5,869 nt of DNA from contig JACRBO010000203.1 of assembly GCA_016219235.1 (NCBI GenBank), positions 1-5,869 of the forward strand. The letters run 5' to 3'. Positions 1 through 5,687 of the stretch are shown in pieces (position 1 is the first letter of the stretch; the number at the start of each line of letters is the position of its first letter). Made by a program: the position numbers and the translations under genes. Source of the stretch: Chloroflexota bacterium. GTDB taxonomy: Bacteria > Chloroflexota > Anaerolineae > Fen-1058. The notes beneath the pieces were generated by a model that did no database searches, had not been told where the DNA came from, and worked only from the letters and a program-made list of their open reading frames with translations.

Positions 1-15
1 TAGGACCGATCCGTG

Positions 16-1326
16 CTATATGCGAACGCGCGCGCTCACTCTCTCCAAATAACGAGACTTGATCTGCTCGCTTGCCAGCGCCTGTTTGATTGGCGGAAGT
101 TTGAGGATCGCGCCGAGGACAGCGGCCATCGCCCGATGGCTGAACAAAGCCCGATTGTCGAAGATCAAGTCCTGAAAGTGACCGCGCTCGATCGCCATCG
201 ACACGATGCGGTGGAGCGAGTTGACGGGAGTGATAACACGCTCGGCGCGTGCTTCAAGCAAAATGCCCTTCGTCGGGCAGACGCGCACGCACACGCCGCA
301 GCCCAGGCACACGTCTTCGTCGAGTTTGGCTTTGCGCTTATTGGGCTTGTGCGGATCGTTGGCGCTGACCAACGTCATCGCCTCGACCGGGCAGATGTTG
401 GCGCACTTGCCGCAGCCGTTGCACACTTCGCTCACGACGCGCGGGATGTAGCTACTGGAATGGATCGGCATCTCCACAGCGAACTTGCGTAAGCCGATCA
501 TCGCCTCGCAGCAGCAGCCGCAGCAGTTGCAGATGAAGGCCACGCCCTGGCGCACGTTATCGCCAAATTGCACCAGGTTGAGATCATAGGCTTTTTGCAG
601 CAGATCGCGCCCTTCGATTTTGTCCACGCGGCGCGCGTAGCCGTGACGGATCAGCGAATCAGCAGTCCCGCCAAAGGTCATGCAGATCTCCAGGGGCATC
701 GAGCAGGCATGACCGGCGTGCATGGCCTTGTGGCGGCAGTAACACACGCCCACGCCCATATGCTCAGCGGTTTTGATCACTTCCGTGGCGCGCTCGTAAT
801 CGAGGATTTGCAGCGAGGTTGCCTTGAAGGGATCGGCGGTCCGGGCAAGGCTTTGTTCAATGGCCGGCTCGTTGACAAAGATCCGCCCCGGCGGCGTCTC
901 ACCATCGAGCAGCAGGGCGCGCATGAAGTCTTCTTCGACGGTGATGTATTCGTAGAACAGTTCGCCCAGCAACTTCTGATCGATGTCGTCGCGCACCCGC
1001 ATCATCGAGAATTCGAAGAAGCCCGCCATCGGCGGCGGCAGCACGTACACCATCTCGCCCTGCTGCTCGGCGTCCAGCAAAATCGCGCGCGAGGCCAATT
1101 CTTCCAGCGTCAGGCGCGCTTCAACTTCACTGATCCGCCAGATCTGTGCGGCCTTCTTCGCCGTGAAGGGCTTCATGGGCAGCTGCGACACGAGCTGCGC
1201 TTCACGCTCGCTGAACAGCAGCGCCAGAATCTGGAATAGTCGCTCGGTGGCCGGTGCGCCCTGTGGCGCGCGATTCAGTCGCTCGACCAGTTCGTGATAA
1301 CCATCTTTGACTGCGAGATGAGCCAT
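16..1326 (-). CDS. Cysteine-rich iron-sulfur protein: N-terminal winged-helix-like domain plus two C-terminal 4Fe-4S ferredoxin motifs
   Basis: This 436-residue protein has 18 cysteines and no signal peptide or membrane segment, so it is probably cytoplasmic. Residues about 27-96 look like a winged-helix domain. C195, C197, C208 and C215 form a CxC...C...C group, and a dense cluster, CNCCGCCC, follows at 266-273. Two classical CxxCxxCxxxCP motifs come next (C302/305/308/312 and C340/343/346/350), each able to hold a [4Fe-4S] cluster. The ferredoxin motifs are certain. The two upstream cysteine groups recur, as I recall, in uncharacterised anaerobe 4Fe-4S proteins of similar layout. The ATG start is supported by GAGGTG five bases upstream (1332-1337). 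It is the last gene of the apparent operon, 112 bp after the hydratase beta subunit. Electron transfer, redox or metal sensing, or support of the oxygen-sensitive hydratase cluster are possible roles. None is shown by the sequence. Confidence 0.9.
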   Translation of the reverse strand: MAHLAVKDGYHELVERLNRAPQGAPATERLFQILALLFSEREAQLVSQLPMKPFTAKKAAQIWRISEVEARLTLEELASRAILLDAEQQGEMVYVLPPPMAGFFEFSMMRVRDDIDQKLLGELFYEYITVEEDFMRALLLDGETPPGRIFVNEPAIEQSLARTADPFKATSLQILDYERATEVIKTAEHMGVGVCYCRHKAMHAGHACSMPLEICMTFGGTADSLIRHGYARRVDKIEGRDLLQKAYDLNLVQFGDNVRQGVAFICNCCGCCCEAMIGLRKFAVEMPIHSSSYIPRVVSEVCNGCGKCANICPVEAMTLVSANDPHKPNKRKAKLDEDVCLGCGVCVRVCPTKGILLEARAERVITPVNSLHRIVSMAIERGHFQDLIFDNRALFSHRAMAAVLGAILKLPPIKQALASEQIKSRYLERVSARVRI

Positions 1327-1345
1327 GTCCGCACCTCAAACAATC

Positions 1346-1415
1346 GATCCACGAATTCGCACGAATCTCACGAATATTCAATCGATTCGTGATGATTCGT
1401 GGAGATTCGTGGATC
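1346..1415. repeat. Imperfect palindrome of six ACGAAT/ATTCGT words
   Basis: ACGAAT occurs at 1351, 1361 and 1370, and its complement ATTCGT at 1385, 1395 and 1405, at a 9-10 bp pitch. The two 35-base halves pair over most of their length. The outer GATCCACGAAT is perfect, followed by a 3-base mismatch, CACGAATC, a one-base bulge and TCACGAAT. It lies between the hydratase beta subunit and the iron-sulfur gene and ends 8 bp before the latter's Shine-Dalgarno sequence. No T-run follows on either strand, so it does not look like an intrinsic terminator. An mRNA-stabilising or processing hairpin, or a dispersed repeat, fits better. Confidence 0.85.
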
Positions 1416-1438
1416 AGATTTTCCAGCGGTAAAGCGGG

Positions 1439-2065
1439 TTAGAGGGGCAAAGCCAGCAACCGCTCGAACTCGGCCTGGCTGCTGCGATCGATCGCCGCGT
1501 GCAGGCTCTCGCCGTGCGCGTCCATTGTCACGACGGCGGGAAAGTCTTTCACTTCGATGACCCACATCGCTTCCGGCACGCCAAATTGATACTTGTAGAC
1601 ACCCTGCACCTTCACGACGGTCTGTGCGATGAGCGACGCCGCGCCGCCGATGGCGTGCAGATAGACACCGGGCGTGTCTTGACAACCCTTGGAAGTCTTG
1701 GGGCCCATGCCGCCCTTGCCGATGACGACTTTGACGTTGAAGTGGCGCATCACGTCGGCCTGATAGGGCTCCTCGCGCGTGCTGGTGGTGGGACCCGCCG
1801 CCACAAACCGATAGTCCTTCGTATCCAACCCGGCTACCACCGGCCCGCAGTGATAGATGCCGCCGCCGTCCAACAACTGCTTGATGGCCGCATAGACTTC
1901 TTCGTCGTCACCCTGGATCGATCGGGTTTGCTTGATGTACGTGTCGTGCATCCACTTATGCGCGGCGTCGCGCGCAGTGATCATCACACCTGATAAACTG
2001 ACGGGGTCGCCGACTTTCAGATCGAGGATGGCTTCGTTGCTGATTGGCATAGTTAAGTTTTTCAT
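1439..2065 (-). CDS. Class I fumarate hydratase-type hydro-lyase, beta subunit
   Basis: This 208-residue protein matches the C-terminal (beta) half of class I fumarases, the part that joins the Fe-S alpha subunit to form the active site in two-subunit enzymes. Visible family motifs are ITARDAAHK (29-37), YHCGPV (71-76), GPTTSTREEP (91-100), VIGKGGMGPKT (114-124), the glycine/alanine-rich GGAASL (140-145), and F-x-x-EAMW-x-x-EVKDFPAVVTMDAHG (161-185). Length is normal for a stand-alone beta subunit. The first ATG is preferred because GGAG lies seven bases upstream (2073-2076). The internal ATG at codon 6 has no ribosome binding site. It follows the alpha subunit, as expected, although 188 bp apart. 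Fumarate/malate is the default substrate pair. Mesaconate/citramalate or tartrate/oxaloacetate are alternatives that motifs cannot separate. Confidence 0.93.
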   Translation of the reverse strand: MKNLTMPISNEAILDLKVGDPVSLSGVMITARDAAHKWMHDTYIKQTRSIQGDDEEVYAAIKQLLDGGGIYHCGPVVAGLDTKDYRFVAAGPTTSTREEPYQADVMRHFNVKVVIGKGGMGPKTSKGCQDTPGVYLHAIGGAASLIAQTVVKVQGVYKYQFGVPEAMWVIEVKDFPAVVTMDAHGESLHAAIDRSSQAEFERLLALPL

Positions 2066-2079
2066 ATCACATCTCCAGT

Positions 2080-2248
2080 CTCACGCAAAGACGCCAAGAA
2101 ACAAAGAGTGAAAGCAATTGCTCCAAGCGGACACTTGCACCCATTACGTGTGCGAAGTGCGGTGTTGCCAAATCCGCGTTTGCTGCTGCGCGAAGCGTGA
2201 CAATCCAGCAGGAGCAACGTGAGAACAGGCTTTGCGGCTTTGCGTGAG
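2080..2248. repeat. Non-coding 169-bp block with 19-bp inverted terminal repeats
   Basis: The block begins with CTCACGCAAAGACGCCAAG (2080-2098) and ends with CTTTGCGGCTTTGCGTGAG (2230-2248). The end is the reverse complement of the beginning at 17 of 19 positions. The ends contain the iterated word CTTTGCG. The interior (2099-2229) has no convincing gene. It holds a direct repeat of GTGCG around 2150-2161 and a small CTGCTG...CAGCAG hairpin near 2183-2212. The block occupies nearly the whole spacer between the alpha and beta subunit genes, starting 5 bp after one stop and ending 3 bp before the next Shine-Dalgarno sequence. It has the outline of a MITE-like insert, but no flanking target duplication is evident. 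Confidence 0.65.
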
Positions 2249-2253
2249 GAATT

Positions 2254-3126
2254 TTACTCGTAGACCACTTCCTCGCCACGCACGATCAGGCGGCGGCGGC
2301 GATGCGCCCAGCACATGTATGACACGGACACGAAGTACGATGCGGGCAAACGGTGCATGCCCGTCATCTTCGTCCCCAGGACGGTGGTCTTGCCGCCAAA
2401 GCCCATCGGGCCGATGCCCATTTGATTGGCTTCGTCGGTCAGACGATCTTCCAGCTTCGCCAGTTCGGGATCGGGGTTGGTGTCGTCCATCTTGCGGAAC
2501 AGCACTTCTTTCGATCGATAGTACGACGAGCCGCGATCGCCGCCAATGGCGACGCCGAGGATGCCGGGCGCGCAGCCCTGTCCCTGCGCCTTCTGCACCG
2601 CGTCGAGGACGACCTTGCGCACACCCGCCAGATCGCGGCCTGCACCCAGTTGCGAATTCGGCAGCGAGTATTGCGCCCCGACGTTCTCGCAGCCGCCGCC
2701 CTTCATCAGGTAATCGACGGTCAGCGTATCACCCTCGACTTCTTCAAAGTGGATCGTGGGGAAGGCGTCGTCGCCGAGGTTGTTGCCGGTGTTCTTGTCG
2801 GTGATGGCATCCACGGCGTTGGGCCGCAGATACGATTTCTTCGTCGCTTCGACGATAGCCGCGCGAATCTGCTCGCGCAGCTTGCGCGTGCTCCAGCCTT
2901 CGGGATAGTGCACGTAGAAAATCGGCGTGCCCGTATCCTGACAGATCGGCGTGGAGTTTTGGCGCGACAGTTCGACGTTGTCGAGGATGGTGATCAGCGC
3001 GCTCTGCGCCGCCGAACCTTTCTCCTCGACATCCCGCGCTTTCTCCAACGACTGCTGCACATCGGCCGACAGGTCGGTGGAGGCGCGGCGAATCAATTCC
3101 ACAAAGTCTTGAGTGAGATCACGCAT
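2254..3126 (-). CDS. Class I fumarate hydratase-type hydro-lyase, alpha (Fe-S) subunit
   Basis: This 290-residue protein corresponds to the N-terminal catalytic half of class I fumarases, oxygen-sensitive [4Fe-4S] hydro-lyases. The three expected cluster ligands are present: C62 in ICQDTGT (61-67), C185 in GCAPGILGVAIGG (184-196) and C272 in MCWAHRR (271-277). KGGGCEN (142-148) matches the family KGGGSEN signature except for Cys in place of the usual Ser. IGPMGFGGKTTVLG (238-251) is the conserved C-terminal loop. Length is normal for a stand-alone alpha subunit. The ATG start has GAGGAG six bases upstream (3133-3138). With the beta subunit downstream it should form a heteromeric cytoplasmic enzyme. 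It could serve the TCA cycle in either direction, or act on a fumarate analogue such as mesaconate. The family is sure; the substrate is not. Confidence 0.93.
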   Translation of the reverse strand: MRDLTQDFVELIRRASTDLSADVQQSLEKARDVEEKGSAAQSALITILDNVELSRQNSTPICQDTGTPIFYVHYPEGWSTRKLREQIRAAIVEATKKSYLRPNAVDAITDKNTGNNLGDDAFPTIHFEEVEGDTLTVDYLMKGGGCENVGAQYSLPNSQLGAGRDLAGVRKVVLDAVQKAQGQGCAPGILGVAIGGDRGSSYYRSKEVLFRKMDDTNPDPELAKLEDRLTDEANQMGIGPMGFGGKTTVLGTKMTGMHRLPASYFVSVSYMCWAHRRRRLIVRGEEVVYE

Positions 3127-3141
3127 ATTGTTCTCCTCGTT

Positions 3142-3206
3142 CGTGTTGCGTGTTACGTGGTACGTGTCTGGAAATCAACATCACGAAACACGCACCACGC
3201 ATCACG
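3142..3206. repeat. Imperfect palindrome of CGTG words
   Basis: The left arm (3142-3170) carries CGTG at 3142, 3148, 3156 and 3163. The right arm (3179-3206) carries the complementary CACG at about the same 6-8 bp pitch. Within the arms CGTG-x-TGCGTG-x-T-x-CGTG-x-T-x-CGTG pairs with single mismatches, around an 8-base loop. It fills most of the 93-bp gap between the unknown gene and the hydratase alpha subunit, ending 3 bp before the alpha subunit's GAGGAG. No T-run follows, so intrinsic termination is unlikely. Confidence 0.75.
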
Positions 3207-3219
3207 TTAGATTAGCCAA

Positions 3220-4506
3220 CTAGGCCGGCACAGGCGTCGCCACATGATGCAAGTTCTTTGCGGCGGCGAAACTGAGGCCGTGTTCGGTCAGCGCCCACGC
3301 CGTGCGATTGAGCGCATTGTGCTTCTCCAGATAGTTGCGCTCCAGCAACCGCATTTCACCGCTGGCGAGTACTTCGTCTTTGGCGCGGAAGTAGTCGAGG
3401 ATGTCGGACGGATGATCGAGCGTAGGTTCTACGTCGGGATCGCCGCCTTCGTGTTTGGCGGAGATGTTGGCGACGTGATCGGCCAGTTCGATCAACTCGG
3501 CGCGGCGCAGATACGGCTGCCGCACGATCGATTTCCACGTCTCGGTGATGTGATGCTCGAAGCGCACGACCTGCTCGAAGTCGAGTTCGCCGCGCGCTTC
3601 GGCGCACAGTTCGATCGTTTCGTTGTTGACCGAGTTGCTGAAGTTGAAGCCGATGAGGGGCGTGGTCCCATCGGGCCGCGAGAACAACTTCGCGCCGATC
3701 AACGTCCACAGCACCGCATACGGATTGTCGTTGCCCATGAAGACCGAAATCTTGAACTCGTTATCGATACCGAGTTTGTAGAGCAAGTAGCCGATGAGTA
3801 CCGTGCCGGGGTTGGTGTTGAGCACCTGGCGCGTGCCGTAGGTGGTGTAGTAGTACAGAAATTCATCCGCCCACTTGAGGGGATAGTCGTTGGGCGAGCC
3901 GATGCCGGTGAAGTAGCCGGTGATGGTGGCCGGGCCGTTGAGGTGGATGTTGGAGCCATCGGTGCCTTTGGTGTCCAGCGTTTCGACATACGTCGCACCC
4001 ATGATCTGCATCGCGGCGGCAAAGGCCAGCATGTCGCCCTGATCGGCTTCGGATTCTTTCATGTTGCGCACACGGATGAAGCGGCCGGGCATCAACTCTT
4101 GCTTCGCGATGGCCTGCTTCGCTTCGCTGATCAACCACGGGAAGTATTGCGCCGCGCTGACTTCCAGCGTCACGGCGAAGTCGTCGGCAAATGGCGTCGA
4201 ATCGGCCTTGTTTCCCAGCACTTTGCGGCGATAGTCGGCTTCGCTGATGAACGCACCCCTGTCACGCTGTGCGATCAACCATTCAAGGTCAGTAATGTAC
4301 GGCGAATTGATCGCTTCGAGCCGCTTCAGCAAGTTGGGCAGCTTGCGCGCTTCGGCGGCCTGCCAGTTGATCTCGTCCGGCGTGCCGTATTTCTCGACCA
4401 CTTTCAACAGCGCCGCGATCACGCGCGAATCGGGATTGAGCAACAGCGCGTTGATGGGGGCCAGGTTGCTGTCGGGGATGAGGAGACGATGGTGTAAGTT
4501 AGTCAT
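3220..4506 (-). CDS. Conserved-looking soluble protein of unknown function between panB and the fumarase genes
   Basis: I do not recognise this 428-residue protein. It has no signal peptide, no transmembrane segment, and only one cysteine (C301), so it is probably a cytoplasmic protein without a cysteine-ligated metal cluster. Residues 142-300 alternate predicted strands and helices and contain glycine/polar loops of an enzyme-like kind: TKGTDGSNIHLNGPAT (179-194), GIGSPNDYP (201-209), NTNPGTV (230-236), MGNDNPYA (257-264) and GFNFSNSVNNET (286-297). This could be an alpha/beta barrel. The C-terminal 120 residues look helical. There is no DxHxxG cobalamin motif and no Walker A. A start at 4506 is chosen over 4560 because AGAGGTG lies just upstream. 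The longer version would also translate the palindrome at 4524-4570. It begins 67 bp after panB and precedes the hydratase alpha gene by 93 bp, suggesting a metabolic role with them. Confidence 0.88.
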   Translation of the reverse strand: MTNLHHRLLIPDSNLAPINALLLNPDSRVIAALLKVVEKYGTPDEINWQAAEARKLPNLLKRLEAINSPYITDLEWLIAQRDRGAFISEADYRRKVLGNKADSTPFADDFAVTLEVSAAQYFPWLISEAKQAIAKQELMPGRFIRVRNMKESEADQGDMLAFAAAMQIMGATYVETLDTKGTDGSNIHLNGPATITGYFTGIGSPNDYPLKWADEFLYYYTTYGTRQVLNTNPGTVLIGYLLYKLGIDNEFKISVFMGNDNPYAVLWTLIGAKLFSRPDGTTPLIGFNFSNSVNNETIELCAEARGELDFEQVVRFEHHITETWKSIVRQPYLRRAELIELADHVANISAKHEGGDPDVEPTLDHPSDILDYFRAKDEVLASGEMRLLERNYLEKHNALNRTAWALTEHGLSFAAAKNLHHVATPVPA

Positions 4507-4509
4507 TCG

Positions 4510-4516
4510 CACCTCT
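4510..4516 (-). promoter_or_regulatory. Shine-Dalgarno sequence fixing the start of the unknown gene at 4506
   Basis: Reading on the minus strand, AGAGGTG lies three bases before ATG (core AGAGG five bases before). The in-frame ATG at 4560 lies inside the palindrome and has no comparable site, so the 18 extra residues it would add are spurious. Confidence 0.8.
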
Positions 4517-4523
4517 TTGAAAG

Positions 4524-4570
4524 GTAACGAGTAATGAGTAACGAGTAATCGGTTACTCATTACTCGTTAC
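4524..4570. repeat. Perfect 19-bp inverted repeat with 9-base loop in the panB downstream spacer
   Basis: GTAACGAGTAATGAGTAAC (4524-4542) and its exact reverse complement (4552-4570) flank the loop GAGTAATCG. The arms are themselves built from iterated GAGTAAC/GAGTAAT words, so slipped pairings are possible. On the minus-strand transcript the hairpin starts 3 nt after the panB stop and ends 7 nt before the next gene's Shine-Dalgarno sequence. It lacks a following U-run, so it is better read as a 3'-end stabiliser, processing site or dispersed repeat than as a terminator. Confidence 0.92.
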
Positions 4571-4573
4571 TCA

Positions 4574-5425
4574 TTAGTCCAGCATCGCCTTTAATTCGTC
4601 GTACTCTTCGTCTTTCATGCCGAACCAGTTTTCCGGCTGCGGGAATTGCAAAGTGGTAACTTCGGCCACGTATTGCTTCAGGCCGTTGAGGATCACTTCG
4701 CCCGCATTGCCGAAGACTTTGGACATCTTGGGCTTGAACCTGGGATAGATGCCAAACATGTCGTGGAAGATCAAGAGTTGGCCGTGCGCGTGCGGCCCGG
4801 AACCGAGTGAAATAATCGGGATGTTGGCGCGTTCGGTGATGATGGCCTGCAATCGATCGGGGATCATCTCGAACAGGATCGCCGTCGCGCCCGCGTTTTC
4901 AAGCGCTTTCGCATCGTCCACGATTTTCTTCGCGCGCAAGGCGTCTTTGCCCTGCACCTTGAAGCCGCCCAACGCGCTGACACTCTGCGGCGTCAAACCG
5001 AGGTGGCCCATGATGGGAATGCCCGACTTCGCGATGCCCGCCATGCGATCGGCCATTTCGACACCGCCTTCGAGTTTGACCATGTCGCAGCCGGTCTCGG
5101 CCATGAAGCGGCCCGCGCTGCGGATGGCGGTCTCGACCGAGGGCTGATAGGACATGTAGGGCATGTCGCCGATGAGCCAGCTCTTGGGCGAGCCGCGCCG
5201 CACGGCGGCGGTGTGCCGCATCATGTCGTCCATGGTCACGGGCAGCGTGCCGTCGAAGCCCAGCATGGTCATGCCCAGGCTGTCGCCCACCAGCACGATG
5301 TCGATGCCGGCCTGCTCGACGAGATAGGCCATCGAGTAGTCGTAGCACGTGATCATCGTGATGGGCACTTTGTCCTGCATCTTCTTGAATAAATCGGGGA
5401 GGGTTACTTTCTTGCGCTCAGCCAC
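4574..5425 (-). CDS. panB: 3-methyl-2-oxobutanoate hydroxymethyltransferase (ketopantoate hydroxymethyltransferase) family
   Basis: This 283-residue cytoplasmic TIM-barrel enzyme belongs to the PanB family. PanB makes ketopantoate from 2-oxoisovalerate and 5,10-methylene-tetrahydrofolate, the first committed step to pantothenate and CoA. Expected active-site residues are present: D48 in VGDSLGM (46-52), D87 in GDMPY (86-90), K117 and E119 in VKLEGG (116-121), H141 in GHLGLTPQSV (140-149), and E186 in LFEMIP. One loop departs from the norm: the usual GAG...DGQ reads GSGPHAHGQ at 208-216, with H214 where Asp is standard. Length is slightly above the usual 263-275, with an acidic C-terminal tail. 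The start is GTG with AAAGGAG seven bases upstream. No panC or panD is adjacent, and the next genes are not for CoA synthesis. A divergent paralogue using another 2-oxoacid is therefore possible. Confidence 0.92.
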   Translation of the reverse strand: MAERKKVTLPDLFKKMQDKVPITMITCYDYSMAYLVEQAGIDIVLVGDSLGMTMLGFDGTLPVTMDDMMRHTAAVRRGSPKSWLIGDMPYMSYQPSVETAIRSAGRFMAETGCDMVKLEGGVEMADRMAGIAKSGIPIMGHLGLTPQSVSALGGFKVQGKDALRAKKIVDDAKALENAGATAILFEMIPDRLQAIITERANIPIISLGSGPHAHGQLLIFHDMFGIYPRFKPKMSKVFGNAGEVILNGLKQYVAEVTTLQFPQPENWFGMKDEEYDELKAMLD

Positions 5426-5432
5426 AGTTTCG

Positions 5433-5439
5433 CTCCTTT
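5433..5439 (-). promoter_or_regulatory. Strong Shine-Dalgarno sequence supporting a GTG start for panB
   Basis: AAAGGAG on the minus strand lies seven bases before GTG at 5423-5425. Initiation here gives the family-typical N-terminus ahead of ITCYDYSMA, and no ATG lies between this site and the conserved region at a workable distance. Confidence 0.8.
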
Positions 5440-5452
5440 GAGAGGTGGGGTG

Positions 5453-5486
5453 ATCATAGTGTGCGGCAAAATCAATCGGATGTCAA
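5453..5486 (-). promoter_or_regulatory. Possible sigma70-like promoter upstream of panB
   Basis: On the minus strand a perfect TTGACA (5481-5486) is followed by TATGAT (5453-5458), but the 22-bp spacing is too long. CACTAT (5456-5461) at 19 bp is a weaker alternative -10. This is the only promoter-like pair I see in the leader and would give a short 5' UTR including the panB ribosome binding site. The rest of the leader, 5487-5569, holds nothing I can interpret. Confidence 0.3.
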
Positions 5487-5569
5487 TGAATCGTCGGCAG
5501 GTGGGCGAATACCCGGAAGAATTGAAAGCAAGGCTTCGGCGGGATAGTGTTTTGTTTTGGTTACCTGCG

Positions 5570-5687
5570 CCTCACCCCCGGCCCCTCTCCCGATGACGAT
5601 ACAGCTGTCATCGGGAGAGGGGTGACTTCACGCCCCCTCTTCTGATTCGATGCTTTTCCGAATCAGGAGAGGGGGTGGGGGGTGAGG
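5570..5687. repeat. Compound palindrome: two long hairpins inside an outer stem
   Basis: The outer arms CCTCACCCCC (5570-5579) and GGGGGTGAGG (5678-5687) are perfectly complementary. Inside are two stem-loops. The first pairs CCCCTCTCCCGATGAC (5582-5597) with 5607-5622, 16 of 16 bases. The second pairs CCCCCTCTTCTGATTCG (5633-5649) with 5659-5675, 16 of 17 bases. Each loop is 9 bases. The whole could fold as a three-way junction or cruciform. It overlaps the 3' end of the DUF559 gene and separates it from panB. No T-run follows, so an intrinsic terminator is unlikely, though the structure could still slow transcription. Its C-rich outer words resemble dispersed palindromes I recall from several bacterial phyla. 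Confidence 0.92.

Noticed and set aside
1346..1415. CRISPR-like array
   Set aside because: The repeated words are only 6-7 bases, spacing is about 10 bases, and the second half is in inverse orientation. There are no spacers of CRISPR size and no cas genes.
2067..2279. Small 70-codon minus-strand frame between the hydratase subunits
   Set aside because: It starts inside the alpha subunit gene and runs through the inverted-repeat block, with no ribosome binding site or recognisable motif.
3244..4497. Long plus-strand open frame of 417 codons
   Set aside because: It is antisense to the unknown minus-strand gene and has a composition dominated by complementary-codon residues. The opposite frame has the ribosome binding site and protein-like sequence. 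The plus-strand frames at 568-1239, 1499-1993, 2353-3210 and 5003-5392 are rejected for the same reason.
3220..4506. Assignment of the unknown protein as a glutamate mutase or other B12-dependent mutase, suggested by the neighbouring mesaconase-like hydratase
   Set aside because: I see no DxHxxG cobalamin motif and no clear resemblance to the mutase epsilon subunit as I remember it. The idea rested on context alone.
4507..4560. N-terminal extension of the unknown gene to an ATG at 4560
   Set aside because: The extra 18 codons translate half of the palindrome and lack a ribosome binding site, while the start at 4506 has AGAGGTG.
4524..4570. Rho-independent terminator after panB
   Set aside because: The stem is AT-rich in words and no T-run follows on the minus strand; the next bases carry the ribosome binding site of the downstream gene.
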